35,170 nucleotides of DNA from Deltaproteobacteria bacterium (GTDB lineage Bacteria > Myxococcota_A > UBA9160 > UBA6930). Both the position numbers and the translations under genes were made by a program. Position 1 is the first letter of the stretch, and each line of letters starts with the position of its first letter. The stretch lies in assembly GCA_019312665.1 (NCBI GenBank), contig JAFDCZ010000023.1:1-35170 (forward strand), in the 5' to 3' direction. The notes under the pieces were generated by a model. It ran no database searches. It saw only the letters and a list, made by a program, of their open reading frames with translations, and was not told the origin of the DNA. Positions 1-7,987 of this stretch are shown one piece after another.

Positions 1-369
1 GGGGTCGTGCCACTCATCGCAGGACTCGATATCAGCGTGATTGCTCGCGCCGCGACCATCTCGGCAACACTCCCCGGCCTCATCATCTACTGGGTCGTCA
101 CGAGGCTCCCCGGGAAATTTCCCGAAGAGTACGCACGATCGACGTTCAAGCTGAGTCCCTTCTGGCTATGGACGTTCTTCATCGCCTCGGAGGTCAGCAG
201 TCTGATCGGGATCGTCATCCTCTCGCGCGGCTTGCCGAGTGGCGTCGTCACGGCACTCTTCGTCGGCGTCATTGCGGTCGTCGGGTACTACCCCTTGCGC
301 AAACGTCATCTGGCCGGGCGGGGAATCGATCTCGATGCGACCTCTACCGACCGTGCGATCTTTTCTTGA
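1..369 (+). CDS. APC-type amino acid permease, C-terminal end (partial)
   Basis: The reading frame is open from the first base, so this is the 3' end of a gene that starts outside the window. About 122 residues remain. They contain three hydrophobic stretches (starting near VIARAATISATLPGLIIYW, FWLWTFFIASEVSSLIGIV and GVVTALFVGVIAVVGYY), which fit the last membrane helices of a multi-pass transporter. The segment between the first two, with LPGKFPEEYARSTFKL, looks like the cytoplasmic loop in C-terminal parts of APC-superfamily amino acid permeases (LPxxFPEEYxxxxFKL). Inner-membrane uptake of an amino acid or amine is inferred; the substrate cannot be read from this fragment. The family assignment rests on one loop motif plus topology. 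Confidence 0.6.
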   Translation, partial: GVVPLIAGLDISVIARAATISATLPGLIIYWVVTRLPGKFPEEYARSTFKLSPFWLWTFFIASEVSSLIGIVILSRGLPSGVVTALFVGVIAVVGYYPLRKRHLAGRGIDLDATSTDRAIFS

Positions 370-524
370 AGGAGAGGCCCATGTCGAGTCAAGCGCGGAG
401 TCCCCAGCCGATTTTGTGATATTTCGCACAGAATCGGGCGATTGCGAGCCTTTATTGCGGGTTTCGTGACACACAGCCAGCCAGCAAGCCACTCACCTTC
501 CAGATGGGAACGTTGGGGGTGAGC

Positions 525-1202
525 ATGCTGCGCGGAACAAGCTGGGTTGGACGAGGGGTTGGGAGCACGCTGGCGGCAACGCTGCTTGTGCTCGCGTTGG
601 GTGGGGTCCCCGCGATGGGTGCGCCGATCCTCGACCAGGATGCGACGGGTTCGCCAGGCTCCGCACTCTGGGATGACAACGATTCGACGCTGGCGCAGGT
701 CTTCACGGTGGGTGTGGATGGCCAACTCTCGGCCGTCGAGATCACACTGGAAGTCGTGCCGGACACGGGCTTCCACTTCTTCGTTGCCCCCTTCAATCTT
801 GCGTTCGATCCGATCACGAACCCGGTGCTCACCGGAACCGATTTCGGCAGCGTCTTCTTTCCGGACACGACAGCAACCGGCACGACGCTGATCGACCTGT
901 CGAGCCTTGCCATCACCGTGCAGGTCGGCGACATGCTGGTCTTCTTCGCCGAGCATGACGACGTGTTCTCGGTGGCCGGGGCTTCAGGCTATTCCGGAGG
1001 CGACGCATACTTCGATTGCCAGATCGATGGCTGCGTGGATCCGTTGGGCCCGCCAGGCTTCATCGCCCCCACTTCATGGTTTGCGGTGGACGAAGCAGGC
1101 GTGGGCATACGGAACGTGGCGTTCCGGACGTTCGTCGTGCCCGAGCCCGGCTTTGCGATGCTTGCCGGCTTGGCGTTGATGGCGCTGCGCACGCGCCGCT
1201 AG
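525..1202 (+). CDS. Secreted PEP-CTERM sorting-domain protein
   Basis: A 225-residue exported protein of unknown function. The N-terminus is a signal peptide (Arg residues, then TLAATLLVLALGGVPAMGA). The middle is rich in beta-forming and acidic residues, with no recognised domain. The C-terminus is a textbook PEP-CTERM signal: VPEPGFAMLAGLALMALRTRR, that is the PEP motif, a hydrophobic helix and a short basic tail. In known systems an exosortase in the inner membrane removes this tail during export of matrix proteins; no exosortase lies in this window. I chose the ATG at 525 because a GGGGG Shine-Dalgarno-like run ends 5 bases upstream; an in-frame ATG at 504 has no such site. Two cysteines (in YFDCQIDGCVDP) may form a disulfide. 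It ends 12 bases before the convergent PhoD gene. Confidence 0.82.
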   Translation: MLRGTSWVGRGVGSTLAATLLVLALGGVPAMGAPILDQDATGSPGSALWDDNDSTLAQVFTVGVDGQLSAVEITLEVVPDTGFHFFVAPFNLAFDPITNPVLTGTDFGSVFFPDTTATGTTLIDLSSLAITVQVGDMLVFFAEHDDVFSVAGASGYSGGDAYFDCQIDGCVDPLGPPGFIAPTSWFAVDEAGVGIRNVAFRTFVVPEPGFAMLAGLALMALRTRR

Positions 1203-1214
1203 GTCGATCCGAGA

Positions 1215-3005
1215 TCAGATTCTCGTGTAGAGCGTCTGCAGACGGATCCCGCTGTCCGGTTCGTTGAAACCGCTCTGGATCGAGATCAGCGCATCCGTTT
1301 CGACCGGGGAATCCGCTCGCGGGGACAGGCTGTCTGGTCGCTGTGAGAAGGCATCGGCGACCGTCCCCACGCCCCGGTATTCCGTCTCCCAGCGGCTCTC
1401 GTCCACATCGCAGATGCAGTAGCCGCGGAAGAGCCCGTTGAAGAACTCGATGTGCGGATTGGCGTTGAGGCTGAAGCGAACCGCAGCGTCGATCGGCCGT
1501 GGATCGCGCCCGGCGAACGTCGAGGAGATCGAGGTGCAGACGAACTCCGCTGCGCGCATGTCGGAGGCTGGATCGTCGACGTCCTCGAGCAGATTCGCTG
1601 CGAATGCGGAGTGGACGTCGCCCGTCAATACAACGGGGTTGCTCGCACCGCTGCCTTTCAAGATCTGTCGCATGCGATCCTGCGCGGCGCGGGCGCCGTC
1701 CCAGGCGTCCATGTTCAGGAAGTCATCGACCATGCTGAGCGCCTGAAGGGCCGCCGCACGGTCTGCCGGAGAAAGGGAAGTATCCACTGCGACCTGCAGC
1801 GTGGCGGCTTGCACCAGGTTCCAGCGCATCATCATGACCTGCTGCGCGAGTACGTTCCAATGGCCCCGGGACTGGCCCAGGCGCTCGGCAAGCCATGCCT
1901 CCTGCCGGTGGCCCAGCATGCTGGCCTCAGGGTGCAGGATTCCATCGCGATCGAAGATCGGCTCGCCGACGATTCTCTCGAGCAGTTGCGCCTCAGCGGG
2001 CGTGATGTCGGGATCGGTCGAACCGAAGCCATCGGCGGCGGGCTGATCGGTGCGGTACTGGCGGGTGTCGAGCATGTGGAAGACGGCCAGATCGCCGAAG
2101 CTGAGCGTGCGATGGAGGCGCATGCCGCCCCCGGGTTGCTGGAAGCGGGCACCGGCACGCAGAGGCATGGTTTCGGCATAGACCTGATAGGCATTGCCTC
2201 GGCGTTCCAGAAATTCGGCCCCCTGGAAGGGTGCGCCTTCTTCGGCGATCGCTGCTGCGTAGTCGTTGTCGACCTCGTGATCGTCCCAGGTCACGACGAA
2301 GGGCAGGGCCGCATGGGCATCCTGGAGCTGGGGGTCGAGCCGGTACAGCGCGTAGCGGTTGCGGTAATCCTCGACGGAGAAGATTTCGCTGCCCAGGTGG
2401 TTGCGCGTCGGGTCCAACGGGTTGCCCGAGGCGCCGCTCTCGTAGATGTAGTCGCCAACGTGAACGACGAAGTCGAGATCCTGCTCGGCCATGTCGCGAT
2501 AGGCGGCATAGAAGCCTGCGGTGTAGTTCTGGCAGGAGGCCAGTGCGAAGCGCATCCGCTCGGCAGGCTGGCCGGGCGCGGGGAAGGTGCGCGTCCGCCC
2601 GACCCGGCTGTTCTGGTCGAGGGCGCGGAAGCGGTACCAATACCATTGGTCCGGTTCGAGCCCGCGCACCTGGATGTGCACCGCATGTCCGTTTTCGGCA
2701 AAGGAAAGCGTCGATCCAGATTGGACGACCTGTCCCATCCCGGGGTCGAGGGCGACCTCCCAGCGGACCTGTACGACCTCCTTCGACAAGCCGCCACCAT
2801 TCAACGGGTCCGGTGCCAGCCGTGTCCAGAGAACGACCGATTCTGCGCTCGGCTCGCCAGAGACGACTCCAAGGGTGAAGAGATCGCCGGGCTGGGGATC
2901 GCCGAGATCGCAGCTCAAGACGGCCGGCGCCAGTGCGGCTCCGGTCGCACCTTTCAAGAAGCTGCGACGGGTGAGACCTGATGTGAACTGGATCAGCTTG
3001 GTCAT
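1215..3005 (-). CDS. phoD: PhoD-family alkaline phosphatase / phosphodiesterase, Tat-exported
   Basis: A 596-residue metallophosphoesterase that should hydrolyse phosphate esters outside the cytoplasm. The start at 3005 gives an N-terminus with the twin-arginine motif TRRSFLKG followed by a short hydrophobic stretch ending APAVLSC, so folded export by Tat is expected; that Cys could also be a lipid attachment site. Family motifs appear in order: an N-terminal beta-rich PhoD_N domain (FTLGVVSGEPSAESVVLWTR), then SCQNYTAGFYAAY, DFVVHVGDYIYESG, TWDDHEVDNDY and VVLTGDVHSAF. In characterised PhoD enzymes these residues bind Fe3+ and Ca2+. The frame stays open 204 bases upstream, but that part is low-complexity and GAAAGG sits well for the 3005 ATG. 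No Pho box was recognised in the 194-base divergent gap to the diguanylate cyclase. Confidence 0.92.
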   Translation of the reverse strand: MTKLIQFTSGLTRRSFLKGATGAALAPAVLSCDLGDPQPGDLFTLGVVSGEPSAESVVLWTRLAPDPLNGGGLSKEVVQVRWEVALDPGMGQVVQSGSTLSFAENGHAVHIQVRGLEPDQWYWYRFRALDQNSRVGRTRTFPAPGQPAERMRFALASCQNYTAGFYAAYRDMAEQDLDFVVHVGDYIYESGASGNPLDPTRNHLGSEIFSVEDYRNRYALYRLDPQLQDAHAALPFVVTWDDHEVDNDYAAAIAEEGAPFQGAEFLERRGNAYQVYAETMPLRAGARFQQPGGGMRLHRTLSFGDLAVFHMLDTRQYRTDQPAADGFGSTDPDITPAEAQLLERIVGEPIFDRDGILHPEASMLGHRQEAWLAERLGQSRGHWNVLAQQVMMMRWNLVQAATLQVAVDTSLSPADRAAALQALSMVDDFLNMDAWDGARAAQDRMRQILKGSGASNPVVLTGDVHSAFAANLLEDVDDPASDMRAAEFVCTSISSTFAGRDPRPIDAAVRFSLNANPHIEFFNGLFRGYCICDVDESRWETEYRGVGTVADAFSQRPDSLSPRADSPVETDALISIQSGFNEPDSGIRLQTLYTRI

Positions 3006-3199
3006 CGGGAGCCTTTCATCACTGGTTCTCACCCGGCCCCAGGATACGCCAGCCCGTTCTTGCTTGCAGTGTTGGTGGCTCTCGTTCGGGCTAAAGCAGG
3101 GGCCTCGACCGGGCGAAATACCCCAGGGAGGCTGTCGGGCCTCGCTTTCATCAGGCTCGAATCCATGCGGCCGGGGGGGGATCCATTGTCCGCGGCTCG

Positions 3200-4801
3200 T
3201 TGGCTCCACCCGTCGCGCAGCCTTCCCGCCAAGCTCTCGCTCTTCGCGACGAGATCGAGCAATCGTTTCCCGCGGCCCTTCGCACGGCGAGTTCCCAGCT
3301 CGATCTCTGGTATCAGCAACGTCAGCTCGATGTGGGCGTATTCGCGAAGAGCGACATCCTGCTTCAGAACGTTTCGCGCCTCGTGGCCTCCGGACGGGCT
3401 TCGGCTCGGGCTGAGGCGGAGATCGATCAATATCTGCGGTACGTGCTGAGCAGTTTTCCGCAGTATCGAGCGTTGTTCGTGGTGGCGGAATCCGGCGAGG
3501 TGGTGCGTTGGGTCGGCGACGAAGAGAACCTCCCGGAAGAGATGCTCATCGAGATCATGAACGCCGGGGACTCCGTGGATCAGGTGAGATGGACCCGCGG
3601 GCGCCGAGTTCAAGTCTTGTCGGTTCCACTCCTCGGTGAACGGGAGCGTCCGATGGGAAGCCTGCTCGCGCTGCTTCGCATGAGCGAGCTCGATGATGTG
3701 CTGAGTGGCCTCGAGATCGCGGACAGCTGGCGGACCCATGTGGTCGATCCCTCGGACCGGGTCGTTTCTTCGACTCATCGAGAGGAGATCGGGCGCACGC
3801 GCAGCACCTCGTTGCCCGCTGCGATCGGTGGCAAACAAGTCTCGGACTATGTCGATCTGGAAGGCGTCCGTGTCGTGGGTAGCCACACGGCTTTCGGTCG
3901 TTTCGGCTGGACCCTGGTGCTGGAGGTTCCGTACGATGAGGCGTTTGCGCCGGTCGTTCGAAGTATCGGGCGGATCGCCACCATCGATCTGGCCATCGTC
4001 CTCGTTCTCGCGCTCGTGGCATTCCGGGTCGTCGCATCGATCACCCGGCCGATCGAAGCGCTCTCCGAGGCAGCGCTGCATATCTCGGAAGGGGGCGATC
4101 CTGCCGAGCTTCCCGCTGAGGGGCGTCAGGACGAGGTCGGCATCCTCACGAGGGCCTTTCGGACCATGAGGACGAGCCTCGCTGCGAAGGCCGAAGAGCT
4201 GGAGGAAAGCCGCCAACAGGTGGAAGAGGCGAACCGTGCGCTCACCGACAACAACGAAGAGCTGCGGCGTGCCAACGAGGTGCTGGAGCAGCTCTCGATC
4301 ACGGACGGGCTCACCCGGTTGCACAACCACCGGTACTTCCAGGACCAGCTGGCAAAAGAGGTTCGGCGGGCTGATCGCACGGGCGCACCGCTCGCGCTCG
4401 TATTGGCAGATCTCGATCATTTCAAACGTTGGAACGACGAACTCGGCCACGCTTCGGGCGACCAGATCCTTCGCCAGGTGGCCGACGCGATGGCGGACGT
4501 GGTGCGTGATTCGGATCTGCTGGCGCGCTATGGCGGAGAAGAGTTCGCGATTCTTGCGCCCGCAACAGAGCTCGACAGCGCTGTTGCCCTGGCGGAGCGC
4601 CTGCGTCGGGCCATCGCCGAGACCGATTTCAGCGTCGAGCCTGCGGCAGACGGCCGACAGGTCAGCGCTTCATTCGGCGTCGCGCTCTTCGACGGCGACT
4701 CCGCGCGCTTGTTCTCCCAGGCCGACCGCGCGCTCTACGCTGCCAAGGAAGGTGGACGCGATTGCGTCGTGTCCGCGGAGGAACTGTCCGAGGCCCGCTA
4801 G
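3200..4801 (+). CDS. Membrane diguanylate cyclase (Cache-like sensor, HAMP, GGDEF), N-terminus doubtful
   Basis: Synthesises c-di-GMP from two GTP. Order of parts: an extracytoplasmic-type sensor region (about residues 10-255, Cache-like), one membrane helix (about 259-281, IATIDLAIVLVLALVAFRVVA), a HAMP linker starting at SITRPIEAL, a coiled coil to about 365, then a full GGDEF domain (ITDGLTRLHNHRYF, LADLDHFKRWND, active site GGEEF near residue 444). RDSD lies five residues before GGEEF, so the product-inhibition I-site is present. A sensor outside the membrane needs a first membrane helix or signal, and none is encoded. The only start in this frame is a TTG at 3200; the frame closes at the stop at 3092, and a run of eight G (3173-3180) lies between. 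A ninth G would join an ATG at 3165. The true start may differ, or the gene may be damaged. Confidence 0.85.
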   Translation: MAPPVAQPSRQALALRDEIEQSFPAALRTASSQLDLWYQQRQLDVGVFAKSDILLQNVSRLVASGRASARAEAEIDQYLRYVLSSFPQYRALFVVAESGEVVRWVGDEENLPEEMLIEIMNAGDSVDQVRWTRGRRVQVLSVPLLGERERPMGSLLALLRMSELDDVLSGLEIADSWRTHVVDPSDRVVSSTHREEIGRTRSTSLPAAIGGKQVSDYVDLEGVRVVGSHTAFGRFGWTLVLEVPYDEAFAPVVRSIGRIATIDLAIVLVLALVAFRVVASITRPIEALSEAALHISEGGDPAELPAEGRQDEVGILTRAFRTMRTSLAAKAEELEESRQQVEEANRALTDNNEELRRANEVLEQLSITDGLTRLHNHRYFQDQLAKEVRRADRTGAPLALVLADLDHFKRWNDELGHASGDQILRQVADAMADVVRDSDLLARYGGEEFAILAPATELDSAVALAERLRRAIAETDFSVEPAADGRQVSASFGVALFDGDSARLFSQADRALYAAKEGGRDCVVSAEELSEAR

Positions 4802-5475
4802 CGCAGCAGGCTGCCGTGGATCCAACCGACCGGCCCGGGCGAGGTTCGGACGAGCACCCACTCTTCTTCCTCCCCCTCTGGAAAGACCGGGGTTTCCCGC
4901 GACAAGACGGTCAGGACGTCGTCGTCGGTCGACGGGCCAGCCCGCAGGTTCACTCGTTCGCCGCGGATGAAGCGGGCGCCGGGTACATCGCGCACCTGTC
5001 GGGCCTCTTCGGAGACAAGCGCTGCCATCCGGCTCGCGCGATACACGAAGAAGAGCGCTGATCCGAAGCGCCCCTCGCGAATCTGCAGGTCGGCCTCTTC
5101 GAGCTTGTTGCGGGCCTCGACCATGTCGCTCGCTCGCCAAGGGGCGTCTTCGGGGGCACGCTCGACCTCGATCCGGGCCTGGGCCAAAGAGGAGACTGCG
5201 TCCGCTCGACCGTGACGGCCGCGCAGGCCCGATTCGACCGAGACCAGGGCTTCTTCGGCGCGACGCAAGTCGTCTCGCAACCGCTCGACTTCTCTCTCGA
5301 GCCGGTCGGCCCGCTCGCTCGCGGCGCGCCGGTAGACTTCCTCTCCGATGGAAGGCTCCGCAGTTTCTACCGGAGCCGGAGCCGGGGGCGGCGGCGGCGG
5401 GCTCGTACAGGCGGCAAGGCCCAGGAGCAGGCCGCACGTAGTGGCCTGCCGGAGGGAGCGCCATCGCGAATGCAT
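4798..5475 (-). CDS. Lipoprotein with coiled coil and C-terminal SH3 domain
   Basis: A 225-residue predicted lipoprotein. The start at 5475 gives a basic N-terminus, a hydrophobic helix and the lipobox LAAC, followed by a Pro run (CTSPPPPPP) typical of a flexible tether. Residues about 50-100 are charged and helical (RRAASERADRLEREVERL), a likely coiled coil. A second helical part follows, and the last 55 residues form a bacterial SH3-like domain (VNLRAGPSTDDDVLTVL ... GPVGWIHGSLL), a fold that usually binds peptidoglycan. A periplasmic wall-associated role is inferred; no enzyme motif is visible. It converges on the diguanylate cyclase gene and the two stop codons share the palindrome CTAG at 4798-4801, leaving no room for a terminator. 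The 5' region holds a tandem repeat. Confidence 0.8.
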   Translation of the reverse strand: MHSRWRSLRQATTCGLLLGLAACTSPPPPPPAPAPVETAEPSIGEEVYRRAASERADRLEREVERLRDDLRRAEEALVSVESGLRGRHGRADAVSSLAQARIEVERAPEDAPWRASDMVEARNKLEEADLQIREGRFGSALFFVYRASRMAALVSEEARQVRDVPGARFIRGERVNLRAGPSTDDDVLTVLSRETPVFPEGEEEEWVLVRTSPGPVGWIHGSLLR

Positions 5476-5781
5476 GAGGGTGTTTCGACGGATACGCCGT
5501 TCGCTTGAGCCAGGAAATCCGCGACACAAACGTGCAACGCGATTCCCCGACACGAGTGCGCAAGTTGGTCCCCGACACGAGTGCGCAAGTTGGTCCTCGA
5601 CACGAATGTGCAATTCGGAGCGCGGCGAATGTTCGCCTCTCCATTCGCAATAAGTGTTACGATTCCCCCCCGGTGAACTCGAGGCTGCACAGGCTTTAGG
5701 GTGCGCCAAGGGATGCTCGTCGACGGAGCATGCATCGAGCAGATGGTGGGCTCGACGCAGACCCAACGGAAGAGGCGACGG
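5476..5781. other. Divergent intergenic region with repeats, no gene
   Basis: This 306-base stretch separates the SH3 lipoprotein (minus) from the propeller protein (plus) and must hold both promoters. It contains a 25-bp tandem repeat (5522-5622) and a small palindrome GGCGAA-TG-TTCGCC at 5624-5637 that could be an operator. Reading frames run through it, but none has a credible start or protein-like composition. Confidence 0.6.
5522..5622. repeat. 25-bp tandem repeat, four units
   Basis: Units begin with CGACAC at 5522, 5548, 5573 and 5598. Units 2 and 3 are identical over 25 bases (CGACACGAGTGCGCAAGTTG plus GTCCC); units 1 and 4 are diverged, with unit 1 one base longer. There are no unique spacers, so it is not a CRISPR array. 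It begins 47 bases upstream of the lipoprotein start, where it could act as a regulatory or slippage-prone element. Confidence 0.85.
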
Positions 5782-7878
5782 ATGAAAGCTGGTTTCAAGC
5801 AGGCGAGTGCGCGATTCGGATCGTGGTGTGCGATCGTCGGCACGTTGCTGATGGGGCTCTTCCCTGCCGGAGCCGAGGCGATCCCGGTGTTGGTCGAAGC
5901 CGGCTGGACCCTCGCCCGGACCGATTTCTTCACCGATGCCCAGGCGGCCCGCTTCCACCCGTTCGACGGTCGCCTCTACCTCGTGCGTCTGAAGCCAACC
6001 ACGCTTGCCGGCGGTCTCTACCGCATCGAAGAGGACGGCTCTTCGACACTGCTCGCCCCGGCTACGCGCCCGACGGGTGTCGCGATCGACCCGGTCGACG
6101 GCGCGATCTTTCATGGCGAGGTCCAGGCGGGAATCCTCTACCGGACGGCGTTCGGCGCCACCGGTCGCCAGGTCTGGGCTTCTACCTTCCATTCTGGCGA
6201 CGACGATCCGATGGGTATCGACATCGCGCCTCTCCACCATGTGAGCACACTGCTGAATCCTCGCGAGGGAGTCCTGGCGGACGAGGGAACTGGTGGGCCC
6301 CGTGAGATCTGGCGTTTCGACGCGGCCTCTCCTGGAGGCGAAACGGTCGTCCATGCTGAGGATGGCACGCTCCTGAAGCCGGTCGATGTCACGGTCGGCG
6401 CAACGGATGTTTACGTCGCCGACCTCGACGGCAGTGCGGTGCTGCACATCGAGAACGATGGCAGCGTGACGCCCCTGGTCACTTCGCAGCCGATTCCGGG
6501 TCCCATCGCGGTGGAGGTGGATCCGCGCAGTGAAGAACTCCTCGTGATCGACACGGGGAACGACGAGGTGCTTCGAGTCGATCCCCTGAGTGGCGCCGTC
6601 AGCGTCGTGATGACCGGGCTCATCCTCACGGCCTCGACGGATCAGTCAGGGCTCCACATGACGCCGGATGGCGTCGAGTTGATCGTGACGGATCGATCGG
6701 CGCACGAGGTCTATACCTATTCCCGTCTCCCCGCGACGAGTAGCGCCCTGGATCTCGCCTGCGGCGAGACGGGCCTTCCGACCTTCTCGGTCCTCGGTGA
6801 GACCGCTCTGTATCGCTTTACCGCGGGTGCGGGTGATGTGGTCGCCGTGACGGCCGCGTCGCGCAACGCCAGCGGGGCGTTTCCGCACGCAGCGCTTTTC
6901 GCCCCGGACGGCACACGGCTTGCTCTCGGCGGCGTCTTTGGTGGTTGTTACGGGCTGTGTCCGTCGGATCCGCTACCCGTAGACGGAACCTATCGTGTCG
7001 TCCTCTTCGAGGATGGTCACGATGCGACGGGAGACGCCAGCATTTCGTTGGCGTCGCTCAGTGGCGCCTTCGCTGGCGGAAGCAATGGGAAACCCGCGCC
7101 GGTCTGCGAGGGCGGCGAAGGTACGGTCTTCCTCCAATGCGGCGTGCCCGCCGCCGGAGCGCTGGTCGTCGAAGGAGACACTGATCCCTTCACGATTCTC
7201 GCATCCGCGGGCGAGACGCTTCGTGTGACGACGGCGCCGACTGCGGGTAGCAGCGCGTTGCCCCAGGCCTTGCTCTTCGCGCCCGGAGGCGCACCGCTTT
7301 CGTTGAATGGTTCTTCCGCCCCCTGTAGTGGCGTCTGCGATTCCGCAACGCTTCCGGGGGACGGCACCTATACCGTGGTCGTTCTCGACGCGTTCCTTTC
7401 CGGGATCGGCGGTTACGACGTTCAGGTCGATGATCTGGTGGGCGGCCAGCCCATCTGCCAAGCCGCATGCAGCGACGGCATCGACAACGATGGGGACGGA
7501 AACGTCGATGGAGCCGACTCGGGATGCCTCGTGGCGGACGATTTCTCGGAGGAGCCGGCCTGTAACGACGGCATCGACAACGATGGAGACGGCCTCATTG
7601 ATGTTGCTGATGCTTCCTGCGTGAGTTCGAACTGGCCGAGCGAAGATCCTCAATGCGACGACGGTATCGACAATGATGGAGACGGCTTCATCGATTGGGA
7701 TGGTGCGGGCGTCGCCTTCTCGGATCCGCAGTGCACATTTCAATGGCAGGGCAGGGAGAAGGCAATTCGCCCTCTGTGCGGACTCGGGGCCGAGTTGGGT
7801 GTCTTGCTTCCGCTCATATTCGTCGCCCGACGGCGCAGGAACTCGCGGAGGGGGCATCGCCTCGGTAGGGCGGCCTAG
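5782..7878 (+). CDS. Secreted beta-propeller protein with PPC-like domains, calcium-type repeats and a sorting tail
   Basis: A 698-residue exported protein. The ATG at 5782 follows AGAGG and starts a signal peptide (WCAIVGTLLMGLFPAGAEA). Residues about 35-320 carry the repeated pattern of NHL / SMP-30-like propellers (DGRLYLVRL, PTGVAIDPVDGAIF, IAVEVDPRSEELLVIDTG). Two beta-sandwich segments of pre-peptidase C-terminal type follow (each with ALFAPDGT or LFAPGGAP and a DGTYxVV strand). Then come three copies of C-x-DGIDNDGDG (DNA near 7475, 7565 and 7657), an Asp-rich loop that binds Ca2+ in related repeats. The C-terminus, CGLGAELGVLLPLIFVARRRR, is a Cys-Gly motif, a hydrophobic helix and an Arg cluster, like the GC-transmembrane-RRR sorting tails of Myxococcota. 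Cell-surface anchoring is inferred. A terminator-like hairpin follows. Confidence 0.8.
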   Translation: MKAGFKQASARFGSWCAIVGTLLMGLFPAGAEAIPVLVEAGWTLARTDFFTDAQAARFHPFDGRLYLVRLKPTTLAGGLYRIEEDGSSTLLAPATRPTGVAIDPVDGAIFHGEVQAGILYRTAFGATGRQVWASTFHSGDDDPMGIDIAPLHHVSTLLNPREGVLADEGTGGPREIWRFDAASPGGETVVHAEDGTLLKPVDVTVGATDVYVADLDGSAVLHIENDGSVTPLVTSQPIPGPIAVEVDPRSEELLVIDTGNDEVLRVDPLSGAVSVVMTGLILTASTDQSGLHMTPDGVELIVTDRSAHEVYTYSRLPATSSALDLACGETGLPTFSVLGETALYRFTAGAGDVVAVTAASRNASGAFPHAALFAPDGTRLALGGVFGGCYGLCPSDPLPVDGTYRVVLFEDGHDATGDASISLASLSGAFAGGSNGKPAPVCEGGEGTVFLQCGVPAAGALVVEGDTDPFTILASAGETLRVTTAPTAGSSALPQALLFAPGGAPLSLNGSSAPCSGVCDSATLPGDGTYTVVVLDAFLSGIGGYDVQVDDLVGGQPICQAACSDGIDNDGDGNVDGADSGCLVADDFSEEPACNDGIDNDGDGLIDVADASCVSSNWPSEDPQCDDGIDNDGDGFIDWDGAGVAFSDPQCTFQWQGREKAIRPLCGLGAELGVLLPLIFVARRRRNSRRGHRLGRAA

Positions 7879-7883
7879 CCGGG

Positions 7884-7913
7884 GCCGATTCGAGGGAGCC
7901 TGCTCCAATCGGC
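7884..7913 (+). terminator. Nested stem-loop after the propeller gene
   Basis: GCCGATT (7884-7890) pairs with AATCGGC (7907-7913), and inside it GGAGC (7895-7899) pairs with GCTCC (7902-7906) around a CT loop. It lies 6 bases after a plus-strand stop and before the convergent copA end, where a two-way terminator is expected. No long T run follows, so a strong intrinsic terminator is not assured. Confidence 0.5.
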
Positions 7914-7987
7914 TTGCCTCCATTCCACTCGGTTCGCCTCTCCGCATTGTCACGCGCTGAGGAAGACTCGTGCCTGGTGGCTTCCTG

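Noticed and set aside
1452..2981. A 509-residue plus-strand open frame
   Set aside because: It is antisense to phoD, which has clear family motifs and a Tat signal. The predicted peptide has no domain and the composition expected of a GC-rich shadow frame.
5522..5622. Possible CRISPR array
   Set aside because: Units are contiguous with no unique spacers and only four copies; no cas genes. The PD-(D/E)XK protein at 24967-25803 is Cas4-like in fold but has no CRISPR context.
5476..6447. Upstream extension of the SH3 lipoprotein frame to a 549-residue protein
   Set aside because: The extension is antisense to the propeller gene and runs through the tandem repeat; the lipobox-containing start at 5475 is convincing.
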